From Stenotrophomonas sp. Marseille-Q4652 (GTDB lineage: Bacteria > Pseudomonadota > Gammaproteobacteria > Xanthomonadales > Xanthomonadaceae), in the NCBI RefSeq assembly GCF_916618915.1, contig NZ_CAKAKE010000001.1:62001-126000 (forward strand): DNA of 64,000 nucleotides, in the 5' to 3' direction. Positions 42,776-51,653 of this stretch are shown one piece after another. Numbering within the stretch: position 1 is the first letter of the stretch; every line of letters begins with the position of its first letter. The position numbers and the translations under genes are program-made. The notes beneath the pieces are model-generated. The model made no database searches. It had not been told where the DNA came from and saw only the letters and a list, made by a program, of their open reading frames with translations.

Positions 42776-44875
42776 TCAGTGCAGGAACACGCGGGCTACG
42801 GTGTCGCGTGCGGCATCCAGCGAGAAGTGCCGGGCCACGTTGCGCAGGCCATTGTCCGACAGCCGCTGCCAGGTTGCCTCGTCCTGGTAGACACGGACCA
42901 CCGCGTCGGCAAAGGCCTGCGCATCGTCGGCCACCAGTACATCCTCGCCGTCGCGCAGGTGCATGCCTTCCACCGCGCAGGTGGTGCCGACCACCGGCTG
43001 GCCATGAGCCATGCTGAGGTTGATCTTGCCCTTCACCCCGGCACCGAAACGCAGCGGCGCCACGGCCACGCGTGCACCCTCCATGTATGGCAGCAGGTCG
43101 GCCACGTAGCCGTGGAGACACACCCCGGGCTGGGAGTGCGCCAGCTCGCGTATCGCATCGGGGACCTCGCTGCCGATGCAGTGGAACTGCACATCGGGCA
43201 GGCGCGCACGGATGCGCGGGAAGATCTCGCCGATGAACCAGCGCACGCCGTCGTCGTTCGGCGGGTGGCGGAAGCCGCCGACGAACACCAGGTCATGGCG
43301 CTGCGCCCAGCCCGGGCCAGCGCCGGATACCTCGTGCAGGTTGGAGACCAGCTCGACGTCGAGCCGGGGCGCATCGGCGCGCAGCCGCTCGCGCTCGGCG
43401 GCGCTGACCACCAGCACCGTGTCCACCGCTGCCATCACCGCCAGCTCGCGGGCGCGGGTGCGCTCGGCACTGCGCAACAGGGCGGCATCCCCGGCCAGCT
43501 CGGCACCGCGCCGTTCGCGCAGGTAGTGCAGGTCCACGGTATCGAGCACCGTGCGCGCCTGCGGTGCGTAGCGGTGCAGCAGCGGCAGGCACTCGCTGCC
43601 GACTTGGTGGCGGACCATCATCGCCACGTCGAAGCGCGATCCGTGTTCGCGGATCCAGCGGCCGATGCCCTGCAGGTAGGGTGCGTGCCAGACCTCCACG
43701 CCCAGCTGCTGCAAGGCCAGGGTCGCGGCACCGCCGTGGGCGCCGAGTACCGGCACGAACACCACGTGCGCGCCCCCTTCGACCAGCAGGCGGATCAGGT
43801 TGAACTGGCGTAGCGAGCCGGAATCGCGGTCCGGCCGCGGCACGGCTTCGTCCAGGATCAGCACCTGGCGCTGGTGGCGATGCAGCAGGGCGGGGTCGGG
43901 GACGCTGCCGGGGGCCGGCTGCGCGGCCAGCTCGCGCGCCCACTTGGCGGCGAAGATCTGCTGGTTGCGGGCCTGGTAGGCCTTGATCCCGCTGCCGGCG
44001 TCGGTGCCATTGCTGGTGCCTTCGTCATGCACCACGCGGCTGGCTGGCTGCACAAGCACCCGCCTGCCCGCTGCGCGTACCGCAAAGGCCAGGTCGGCGT
44101 CCTCGTAGTAGGCCGGCGCGTAGCGCACGTCCAGCCCGCCCACGCGTTCGAACAGTTCGCGCGGGATCGCCAACGCCGCGCCGGAACAGTAGTCGGCATC
44201 GCGCAGGCTTGCGTAGCGCGGGTCATCGGCGGCCTCGAAGCGGCCATAGCTCCACGCACTGCCGTCGGCGAACACCACCGCGCCGGACTCCTGCAACCGG
44301 CCATCGGGGTAGAGCAGCTGGGCGCCGACGAGCCCGGCATCGGGTACCTGGTCGAAGGTGGGCAGCAGCGCATCCAGCCAGCCGGGCTGGGGCACGGTGT
44401 CGTTGTTGAGCAGCACCAGGTACTGGCCGCGCGCCAGACGCGCGCCATCGTTGCAGCTGGCGATGAAGCCGCCATTGCTCTGGCGGCGGTGGTAGCAAAG
44501 CCCTTCGACCTGGGCCATCCAGGCCTGGGTGTCGTCGCTGCTGCCATCATCGACCACCAGGATCTCGCAGGCCGTGGCGGGCGGATGGGCAGCGAGTGCG
44601 CGCAGGCAGGCCAGGGTGTGGGCGGCGTGGTTGAACACCGGGATGATGATGCTGGCCCGCGGGGTCGGGCTGGCGGGTACGCCAAACGGCGCGAACGGCG
44701 CCGCGTCCGGCTGGTACAGGGCCGGGCGCTGGGCTGCCGGCACCGGCCGGGCGTGGACCCGGATCCGCTGCCAGGTCGCGCGCCAGCCGCGGGTGCGCAG
44801 GCTCGACAGGGTCCGTTGCAGCAGGCCGGCCAGGCGATTGATCAGATAACGCGCGTCGGCCACGGACATCGGCAT
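42776..44875 (-). CDS. Two-domain glycosyltransferase (GT2 + GT4)
   Basis: A 699-residue protein joining two glycosyltransferases. Residues about 72-300 are a GT2 (GT-A) domain with ASIIIPVFNHAAHTLACL, VVDDGSSDDT, LLNNDTVPQPGW and the YYEDADLAFAVRAAG acceptor motif. Residues about 335-695 are a GT4-like (GT-B) domain with LVFVGGFRHPPNDDGVRWF, CLHGYVADLLPYMEGARVAVAPLRFGAGVKGKI and AMAHG-type ending (SMAHGQPVVGTT). No membrane helix. It probably adds sugars to a surface polysaccharide or O-antigen, but no other polysaccharide gene is next to it. ATG 44875 has GGAG upstream; TTG 44884 is an alternative. Confidence 0.88.
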   Translation of the reverse strand: MPMSVADARYLINRLAGLLQRTLSSLRTRGWRATWQRIRVHARPVPAAQRPALYQPDAAPFAPFGVPASPTPRASIIIPVFNHAAHTLACLRALAAHPPATACEILVVDDGSSDDTQAWMAQVEGLCYHRRQSNGGFIASCNDGARLARGQYLVLLNNDTVPQPGWLDALLPTFDQVPDAGLVGAQLLYPDGRLQESGAVVFADGSAWSYGRFEAADDPRYASLRDADYCSGAALAIPRELFERVGGLDVRYAPAYYEDADLAFAVRAAGRRVLVQPASRVVHDEGTSNGTDAGSGIKAYQARNQQIFAAKWARELAAQPAPGSVPDPALLHRHQRQVLILDEAVPRPDRDSGSLRQFNLIRLLVEGGAHVVFVPVLGAHGGAATLALQQLGVEVWHAPYLQGIGRWIREHGSRFDVAMMVRHQVGSECLPLLHRYAPQARTVLDTVDLHYLRERRGAELAGDAALLRSAERTRARELAVMAAVDTVLVVSAAERERLRADAPRLDVELVSNLHEVSGAGPGWAQRHDLVFVGGFRHPPNDDGVRWFIGEIFPRIRARLPDVQFHCIGSEVPDAIRELAHSQPGVCLHGYVADLLPYMEGARVAVAPLRFGAGVKGKINLSMAHGQPVVGTTCAVEGMHLRDGEDVLVADDAQAFADAVVRVYQDEATWQRLSDNGLRNVARHFSLDAARDTVARVFLH

Positions 44876-44970
44876 CCGGTACAACTCCAGCTTAAGCGGG
44901 GGAAAGGGCGCCTCAACGTCGCCTCACGTGGCTGCGTTAGACTCGCCCGACCCGACATTCTCGCATCCCC

Positions 44971-47391
44971 GTGCCTCGACGTTACGATTCCGACGATTCC
45001 GACGAGCTCGACAACAACAACGGCAGCTGGCCGTTGTGGCGTCGCCGCCTCATCACTTGGGGCATGGCCGCGGTGGCATTGGGGCTGGGCTTCCTGATCC
45101 CTTACACCCTGTACCTGAACCAGCAGGTCACCCAGCGTTTCGGTGAGCTGCGCTGGCAGGTGCCGACCCGGGTGTATGCGCGCCCGGTGGTGCTGGCCCC
45201 GGGCGTGGCGATGGATGCGGCCAACCTGAAGACCGAGCTGGCCGCGGCGTCCTACCGCGACGACGGCGTCGGCAAGGCCCCGGCCACCTACGCGGTCAAC
45301 GGCAGCCGTTTCGTCATTTCCAGCCGAGGCTATGTCGACGTCGATGGTCGCGTGGCGCCGCGCCGCGTGGAGGTCAGCCTGTCCGGTGGCCGCGTTGCCA
45401 GCCTGCGCGATGCCGACAGCCACGCCGCGCTCAAGGCCGCCCGACTGGATCCGGCGCGCATCGCCACCCTGTACGGCCAGCGCCAGGAAGAACGCCGCCT
45501 GATCCGCGCCGACGAGGCCCCCGACCTGCTGGTCACCGGCCTGCAGGCGGTGGAGGACAAGGACTTCAGCCGCCACCATGGCATCGACCTCAGCGGCATC
45601 GCCCGTGCGGTGTGGGTACTGGTACGCTCCGGCGGCCAGACGCGTCAGGGCGCCTCCACGCTGACCCAGCAGCTGGCCCGCAGCGGCCTGCTGGGGATCG
45701 GCAAGGAACAGACGGTCACGCGCAAGCTCAACGAGGTGCTGTACGCACTGATCATGGAAGCGCGCTATGACAAGCGCACCATCCTCGAGGCCTACCTCAA
45801 CCAGGTCTACCTGGGCCAGCGCGGCAACCAGGCCATCCATGGCGTCGCCTCCGGCGCCGAGTTCTGGTTCGGCCGCGACCTCGATTCGCTGGCCACCGAG
45901 CACGTCGCGCTGCTGATCGGCCTGGTCAAGGGACCGCCGTTCTATGACCCGCGTCGCCATCCGCAGCGTGCGCTGGACCGGCGCAACTTCGTGCTGGGCA
46001 AGCTGCTGGAAGCCGGGCTGATCGATCAGAAGGAACACGACCGCGCCGCGGCTGCGCCGCTGGGCGTGGTCAAGAGCCCCGGCCTGGGCGCAGCCAACCG
46101 CTTCCCGGCCTACATCGACCTGGTGCGCCGGCAGATGGGCAACGACTATCCGGAGAGCGTGCTGCAGGGCGCGGGGCTGAGCGTGTTCACCGGCATGTCG
46201 CCCTCGGCGCAGGCCCACGCCGAAGCAGCGGTGACGCACACGATCAAGTCGCTGGAAAACAAGCGCCGCCCGGAACTGCAGGCCGGCGTGGTGGTGACCG
46301 ACGTGCACAACGGCGACGTGTTGGCCGTGGTCGGCAGCCGCGACGTGGATTCGCCGGGCTTCAACCGCGCGATCGAGGCGCAGCGCCCGGTTGGTTCACT
46401 GCTCAAGCCCTTCGTTTACCTGCTGGCGCTGGCCCAGCCCGAGCGCTACTCGCTGGCCAGCTGGGTGGATGACTCGCCGGTGACGGTGCAGCTCAGCCGC
46501 GGCAAGCAGTGGTCGCCGAAGAACTCGGACAACCGCAGCCACGGCACGGTACGCCTGATCGATGCGCTGGCCCATTCCTACAACCAGTCCACGGTGCGCG
46601 TGGGCATGTCGGTGGGGCCGGAGCGCATCACCCACCTGGTCAACGTGCTGGCCGGCATCAAGGCCGAGTCCAATCCCTCGGTGATCCTGGGCGCTACCGA
46701 CCAGAGCCCGTATGCGATGACGCAGCTGTACCAGTTCCTCGCCTCCGGTGGCCGCATCCAGCCGCTGCATGCGGTGCGCGGCGTGGTCGATCACGATGGC
46801 AAGCTGCTCAAGCGCTACGACAAGACCCCGGCACCGGCGCAGGAAGGCGACTCGATCGCCGCCAACCTGATCAGCATTGCCCTGCAGCAGGTGGTGTCCA
46901 GCGGTACCGCCTCGCGACTCAACGCCGATGGACTGGGCCGGCTGCAGTCCGCCGGCAAGACCGGTACCTCCAACGACGGCCGCGACAGCTGGTATGCCGG
47001 CTACACCGGTGACCACCTGGCCGTGGTGTGGATGGGCAATGACAAGAACGAACAGACCGGCCTGTACGGCGCCACCGGCGCAATGCGGGTGTGGTCGGGT
47101 ATCTTCCGCAACCTGCCCAGTGCGCCGCTGAAGGTCAGCAACAACGGCCTGGACTGGCAGTGGATCGACGGCAGTGGCAGCAACGCCACCGACGAAGGCT
47201 GCCCGGGTGCGCGTCGCTTCCCGTTCGTGGTCGGCTACGCCCCGGCGTACGCGCCGTGCGCGCCGCCGCAGGTGCTGCCAGAGGAAGAGGGCGAGGCCGA
47301 AAGCAGCGGCGGTTGGCGTAGCTGGTTCGGCCTGGACCGCCGCCGCGAGGAACCCGAAGCGGCCCCCGCCACCGATGAACCCGCACGATAA
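44971..47391 (+). CDS. mrcB: Penicillin-binding protein 1B (bifunctional)
   Basis: An 806-residue class A PBP that polymerises and crosslinks peptidoglycan. GTG start. An acidic cytoplasmic N-tail (DSDDSDELDNNN) precedes one membrane helix (about 27-48), a UB2H-like domain, the GT51 domain with catalytic E195 (VEDKDFSRHHG) and the transpeptidase with S476-L-L-K479, SYN and K663-T-G-T. In Stenotrophomonas, loss of some PBPs triggers AmpR-dependent beta-lactamase expression, so the broken ampR in this window is relevant. CpoB, also here, regulates PBP1B in E. coli. Confidence 0.96.
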   Translation: MPRRYDSDDSDELDNNNGSWPLWRRRLITWGMAAVALGLGFLIPYTLYLNQQVTQRFGELRWQVPTRVYARPVVLAPGVAMDAANLKTELAAASYRDDGVGKAPATYAVNGSRFVISSRGYVDVDGRVAPRRVEVSLSGGRVASLRDADSHAALKAARLDPARIATLYGQRQEERRLIRADEAPDLLVTGLQAVEDKDFSRHHGIDLSGIARAVWVLVRSGGQTRQGASTLTQQLARSGLLGIGKEQTVTRKLNEVLYALIMEARYDKRTILEAYLNQVYLGQRGNQAIHGVASGAEFWFGRDLDSLATEHVALLIGLVKGPPFYDPRRHPQRALDRRNFVLGKLLEAGLIDQKEHDRAAAAPLGVVKSPGLGAANRFPAYIDLVRRQMGNDYPESVLQGAGLSVFTGMSPSAQAHAEAAVTHTIKSLENKRRPELQAGVVVTDVHNGDVLAVVGSRDVDSPGFNRAIEAQRPVGSLLKPFVYLLALAQPERYSLASWVDDSPVTVQLSRGKQWSPKNSDNRSHGTVRLIDALAHSYNQSTVRVGMSVGPERITHLVNVLAGIKAESNPSVILGATDQSPYAMTQLYQFLASGGRIQPLHAVRGVVDHDGKLLKRYDKTPAPAQEGDSIAANLISIALQQVVSSGTASRLNADGLGRLQSAGKTGTSNDGRDSWYAGYTGDHLAVVWMGNDKNEQTGLYGATGAMRVWSGIFRNLPSAPLKVSNNGLDWQWIDGSGSNATDEGCPGARRFPFVVGYAPAYAPCAPPQVLPEEEGEAESSGGWRSWFGLDRRREEPEAAPATDEPAR

Positions 47392-47398
47392 TCACGTC

Positions 47399-47929
47399 AT
47401 GCCCTCATCCTTTCCTGACTTCCGTTTTCCCGTAGCGCTGGCCGTTGCCTTGGTGCTGGCCGGCTGCGTTGCCCCGGCCCCGGCGCCGCAGGTGCCGGTC
47501 GATACCACCACGCCGGCCCAGCGCATGGCCGCCATCGAAACCGCGGCCGGCGTCGACGACACCGAGCTGACCATCCAGCCGCTGCGCGACCCGGAAGTGG
47601 ATGACCTGCGCGAACTGGCCCGCCAGCAGCGCGAGACTGGCAACCTGCAGGCCGCCGGCGATGCCCTGGACCAGGCGTTGCTGCGGGTCGACAACGACCC
47701 GGGCATCCTGCAGGAGCGCGCCGAGATCGCAGTGCTGCAGGGCGACTGGCCGCGCGCCGGGACCCTGGCGCGCAAGGCGCTGGAACTGGGTTCGAAGACC
47801 GGCCCGCTGTGCCGTCGTCACTGGGCCACGGTCGAGCAGTCGCACCTGGCGCGTGGCGAAGCCGAGAACGCCGCCTCGGCGAAGGCGCAGATCGCGAGCT
47901 GCACCGTGCCGGGCGTGCAGCGCTTCTGA
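47399..47929 (+). CDS. TPR lipoprotein next to PBP1B
   Basis: A 176-residue lipoprotein (MPSSFPDFRFPVALAVALVLAGC, acylated C23) with a Pro/Ala tether and two or three TPR-like hairpins (LRELARQQRETGNLQAAGDALDQALLR; ILQERAEIAVLQGDWPRAGTLARKALEL in outline), plus Cys near the C-terminus (GPLCRRHW, ASCTVPG). It starts 8 bases after mrcB, or overlaps it if ATG 47375 is used. The place and outer-membrane anchoring recall the LpoB role (activator of PBP1B), but the sequence does not look like LpoB; treat this as a hypothesis. Confidence 0.82.
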   Translation: MPSSFPDFRFPVALAVALVLAGCVAPAPAPQVPVDTTTPAQRMAAIETAAGVDDTELTIQPLRDPEVDDLRELARQQRETGNLQAAGDALDQALLRVDNDPGILQERAEIAVLQGDWPRAGTLARKALELGSKTGPLCRRHWATVEQSHLARGEAENAASAKAQIASCTVPGVQRF

Positions 47930-47992
47930 TGCACGCCTGATGGCCGCGGCGGCTATGCTGGCCGAGCCGCCGCAGTCGTCCCTCCGCACCCG

Positions 47993-50029
47993 ATGTCCCA
48001 TCTTGCCCATGCCAGCTGCCAGGCCCTCGACGAGGGCGGCGCCCTCGCGCAGCAGCTGGATGCCTTTGTCCCGCGACCGGCACAGCTGCGGCTGACCGCC
48101 GCCATCGCCGAGGCCTTCGACCAGCGTGACGTACTGCTGGCCGAAGCCGGTACCGGCACCGGCAAGACCTACGCCTACCTGGTGCCGGTGCTGCTGTCCG
48201 GCCTGAAGACCATCATCTCCACCGGCACCCGCGCGCTGCAGGACCAGCTCTACCACCGCGACCTGCCGCGGGTGCGCGCCGCGCTGGGCATCGGCCACAG
48301 CAGCGCCCTGCTCAAGGGGCGGGCCAACTACCTGTGCCGCTACCGGCTGGAGCAGGCGCGCGGCGAGTCGCGCTTCACCATCACCGAGCAGGTCGCGCAG
48401 TTCCAGCGCATCGTCAGCTGGGCCGGGCGGACCCGCTTTGGCGACATCGCCGAGCTGGAGGCGCTGCCCGACGACTCACCGCTGCTGCCGATGGTCACCT
48501 CCACCGTCGACAACTGCCTGGGCAACGAATGCCCGTTCTGGGAAGAGTGCTTCGTGGTGCAGGCCCGGCAGCGGGCGCAGGCCGCCGACGTGGTGGTGGT
48601 CAACCATCACCTGCTGCTGGCTGACCTGGCACTCAAACAGGAAGGCTTTGGCGAGATCCTGCCGGGGGCGCAGGCCTTCGTGATCGACGAGGCGCACCAG
48701 CTGCCGGAACTGGCCGCCAACTTCTTCGGCGAGGGTTTCGGCATGCGCCCGTGGCAGGAACTGGCGCGCGACACCTTGGCCGAATGCCGCAGCGTGGCCG
48801 GCGCCCAGGCCAGCCTGCAGCCGGCGGCCACCGGGCTGGACCAGGCGCTGCGCGAGCTACGCGTGGCGATGGAAGGCCTGCCGGCGCGCGGTACGCAGTG
48901 GCGGGCGCTGGCGATGCCGCAGGTGCGCGATGGTTTCGATGCGCTGATGAGCGCGCTGGTGCAGCTGCGCGATGCGCTGGCCGGCGTGCGCGAGGCCTCG
49001 CCCGGGCTCGATGCCTGCCATGCGCGCGCGCTGGAAGGGGTCAACCGGCTCGCCCGCTGGCTGGACGACGACGCGCCCTTGCCCGACTTCGAGGCCGAAC
49101 CGGAAGACGCGCCGCCGCCTTCGGCCGACGTGCTCTGGTACGAACTCACCCCGCGTGGCTTCCGCTGCCAGCGCACGCCGATGGACGTGTCCGGGCCGCT
49201 GCGCGAACACCGCCAGCGCTCGCTGGCCTCGTGGGTGTTCACCTCGGCCACGCTCACCGTGGATGGTTCCTTCGACCACATCGCCGCGCGGCTGGGGCTG
49301 GAGGATCCGGTCACCCTGGTCCAGCCCAGTCCGTTCGACTGGCAGCGGCAGGCGCTGTGCTACCTGCCGCGTGGATTGCCCGATCCGGCCGCACGCGGCT
49401 TTGGCACCGCGCTGATCCGTGCGCTGCATCCGGTGCTGGAAGCCTCCGGTGGCCGCGCCTTCCTGCTGTTCGCCTCGCACCGCGCGCTGCGCGAGGCGGC
49501 CGAGGCGCTGCGCGACGGTCCGTGGCCGCTGTTCGTGCAGGGGCAGGCGCCGCGCGCCACCCTGCTGCAGCGCTTCCGCGAGTCCGGCAACGGCGTGCTG
49601 CTGGGCTCGGCCAGCTTCCGCGAGGGCGTGGACGTGGTCGGCGAGGCGCTGAGCGTGGTGGTGATCGACAAGCTCCCCTTCGCCGCGCCGGAGGACCCGG
49701 TATTCGAGGCGCGGCTGGATGCGATCCGCCGCGACGGCGGCAATCCGTTCCGCGAGGAACAGCTGCCGCAGGCGGTGATCGCGCTCAAGCAGGGCGTGGG
49801 CCGGCTGATCCGCAGCGAGACCGACCGCGGCGTGCTGGTGCTGTGCGACCCGCGCCTGCTCTCGCGCGGCTACGGGCGGGTATTCCTCGATTCGCTGCCG
49901 CCGTTCTCGCGGACCCGTGAACTGGCCGACGTCCAGGCGTTCTTCGCCCCGGACCCGGCGCTGGCCGACCTTTCAGCCGGGACGGTGCATGATGTCCCGG
50001 CTTTTTCCCTGCAACACGAAGATCCCTGA
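47993..50029 (+). CDS. yoaA: DinG/XPD-type iron-sulfur helicase YoaA
   Basis: A 678-residue 5'-3' helicase of the XPD/DinG family. It has Walker A EAGTGTGKTYAYLVP, a 4Fe-4S site with four cysteines (NYLC ... DNCLGNECPFWEEC), DEAH (IDEAHQLPEL), and motif VI KQGVGRLIRSETDRGVL. TSTVDNCLGNECP and VVVVNHHLLLADL match E. coli YoaA closely by memory. YoaA works with HolC in repair of replication gaps. tsaB follows 2 bases after the stop, the same pairing as in E. coli. Confidence 0.93.
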   Translation: MSHLAHASCQALDEGGALAQQLDAFVPRPAQLRLTAAIAEAFDQRDVLLAEAGTGTGKTYAYLVPVLLSGLKTIISTGTRALQDQLYHRDLPRVRAALGIGHSSALLKGRANYLCRYRLEQARGESRFTITEQVAQFQRIVSWAGRTRFGDIAELEALPDDSPLLPMVTSTVDNCLGNECPFWEECFVVQARQRAQAADVVVVNHHLLLADLALKQEGFGEILPGAQAFVIDEAHQLPELAANFFGEGFGMRPWQELARDTLAECRSVAGAQASLQPAATGLDQALRELRVAMEGLPARGTQWRALAMPQVRDGFDALMSALVQLRDALAGVREASPGLDACHARALEGVNRLARWLDDDAPLPDFEAEPEDAPPPSADVLWYELTPRGFRCQRTPMDVSGPLREHRQRSLASWVFTSATLTVDGSFDHIAARLGLEDPVTLVQPSPFDWQRQALCYLPRGLPDPAARGFGTALIRALHPVLEASGGRAFLLFASHRALREAAEALRDGPWPLFVQGQAPRATLLQRFRESGNGVLLGSASFREGVDVVGEALSVVVIDKLPFAAPEDPVFEARLDAIRRDGGNPFREEQLPQAVIALKQGVGRLIRSETDRGVLVLCDPRLLSRGYGRVFLDSLPPFSRTRELADVQAFFAPDPALADLSAGTVHDVPAFSLQHEDP

Positions 50030-50031
50030 CG

Positions 50032-50736
50032 ATGAAACTGCTCGCGTTCGAAACCGCCACCGAAGCCTGTTCGGTCGCCCTCCATGTCGACGGCCAGGTG
50101 CTGGAGCGCTACGAGATCGCCCCGCGCCGCCATGCCGAGCTGGCATTGCCGTGGGCCGAGGCGCTGCTGGCCGAGGCCGGGATCGCGCGCAGCCAGCTTG
50201 ATGCCATCGCCCTGGGGCGCGGCCCGGGCGCCTTTACCGGCGTGCGCCTGGCCATCGCCATCTCCCAGGGCATCGCGCTGGCGCTGGACCGCCCGCTGCT
50301 GCCGGTGTCCACGCTGCAGGCGCTTGCACTGCGCGCGCCGGCCGGGGCCGGTCGGGTGCTGGCCAGCATCGATGCGCGGATGGGCGAGGTCTATGCCGGC
50401 GCCTTCGAGCAGCGCGATGGCCAGTGGCAGCCGCTGTCGACCGAGGTGGTCGGCGCGCCGGATGCCATCGACATGTCGTTCGTGGCCGGTGACTGGCACG
50501 GGGTGGGAACCGGCTTTGCCGCCGGCGAAGGCGCACTCGCAACCCGCCTGCAAACCAGTCTGGTCGGCGTGGATGCGCAGGCGCTGCCGCGCGCCTCGGA
50601 CGTGCTGACCCTGGCGCTGGCCGCGCATGCCCGTGGCGAGGCAATCGCTCCGGAGCTGGTCGAGCCGGCCTACCTGCGCAACAACGTGGCCCTGACCCTG
50701 GTCGAGCAGCAGGCACTGCGCGCTTCCAGACGCTGA
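50032..50736 (+). CDS. tsaB: TsaB, subunit of the t6A tRNA-modification complex
   Basis: A 234-residue ASKHA-fold protein that scaffolds TsaD and TsaE for N6-threonylcarbamoyl-adenosine synthesis at tRNA position 37. It begins MKLLAFETATEACSVAL and has GRGPGAFTGVRLAIAISQGIA, the family core. It lacks the metal site of TsaD, as expected. It starts 2 bases after yoaA stops, so is surely coupled. It converges with the TonB-like gene. Confidence 0.95.
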   Translation: MKLLAFETATEACSVALHVDGQVLERYEIAPRRHAELALPWAEALLAEAGIARSQLDAIALGRGPGAFTGVRLAIAISQGIALALDRPLLPVSTLQALALRAPAGAGRVLASIDARMGEVYAGAFEQRDGQWQPLSTEVVGAPDAIDMSFVAGDWHGVGTGFAAGEGALATRLQTSLVGVDAQALPRASDVLTLALAAHARGEAIAPELVEPAYLRNNVALTLVEQQALRASRR

Positions 50737-50765
50737 TCAAACGCCTCTTGCAGGCGACGCGCCGC

Positions 50766-51653
50766 TCAGCGGTCGTCGCGCAGCTCGCCACCGGGCAGGA
50801 ATACCCAGGTGCGGGTGACCTGCAGGATGTCGATGTCCTCGTCGGTGCTGGGCAGGGCAGGGAAGGGCTGGGCCAGCTGCACGATCCGCAGCGCCGCGTC
50901 ATCGAGCAGCGGCGAGCCGCTGGAACGCAGCACGCGGCTGCTCTCCACGCTGCCGTCGCGGCGCACGCCGACGCTGATCACCACCTGGCCCCCGAGCCGG
51001 CGCTGGCGCGCCTCGTCGGGATAGTTGAGGTTGCCCACGCGCTCGGCGCGGTCCACCCACGCACGCAGGTAGTTGGCGTAGGCGTATTCGCGGGTGCTGG
51101 CCGAGACGAACTTGCGGTTCGGGCGCTTGGCGTACTGCTCCGAGCGCAGGTGCACCTCGGCGGCCAGTCGCGCCATTTCCGCATCACGCTGCTCGCGGGC
51201 GGTGCGTGCGGCATCCGGGCGCGGCTGTTCGGGCAGCGGCTGGGCCTGGCTTTTGGCAACCTGATGTTCGCCATGCTGGCTGCTGACCACGCGCGCCTGC
51301 GGCGGCGGTGGCGCGGCTGCGTCCTGGCGTTGCTGCGGCACCGGCGCCAAGCCGGCCCGCGGCTGCGGCACCACGCCGGGCTGGCTGTCGCGCGGGCGCT
51401 GCGCCTTGTCGTGGTCGCCGCCACCTTGCTGGTTGGCCTGGGCGAGGAAGTCGGCCTGCTTTGGTGTCAGCGGGGTGCTGGTCTGGCTGAAGATCACGTC
51501 CAGGGTCGGCACCAGCGGGGCGTTGTCGTCCACCGCAAAGCCCACGCCCAGGATCAACAGCCCATGTACGACCAGCGACAGCACCAGGGTCGCGCTGAAG
51601 CGCTGATCCTCGCGCGCCCGCGGGGACAGGGCAGGGGCCGCCACCGCGCTCAT
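50766..51653 (-). CDS. TonB-like energy transducer
   Basis: A 295-residue TonB-family protein. The membrane helix (about 19-41) contains S26-L-V-V-H30, the S-x3-H motif that TonB uses with ExbB-ExbD. It is followed by a Pro/Gln-rich periplasmic linker (about 60-155), then the TonB C-terminal domain (about 200-285: YPDEARQRRLGGQVVISVGVRRDGSVESSRVLRSSGSPLLDDAA). exbB-exbD are not here. Its start overlaps the gshB stop by ATGA, so the two are coupled. Unlike TolA in this window, it keeps the motif Ser. Which receptors it serves is unknown. Confidence 0.9.
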   Translation of the reverse strand: MSAVAAPALSPRAREDQRFSATLVLSLVVHGLLILGVGFAVDDNAPLVPTLDVIFSQTSTPLTPKQADFLAQANQQGGGDHDKAQRPRDSQPGVVPQPRAGLAPVPQQRQDAAAPPPPQARVVSSQHGEHQVAKSQAQPLPEQPRPDAARTAREQRDAEMARLAAEVHLRSEQYAKRPNRKFVSASTREYAYANYLRAWVDRAERVGNLNYPDEARQRRLGGQVVISVGVRRDGSVESSRVLRSSGSPLLDDAALRIVQLAQPFPALPSTDEDIDILQVTRTWVFLPGGELRDDR

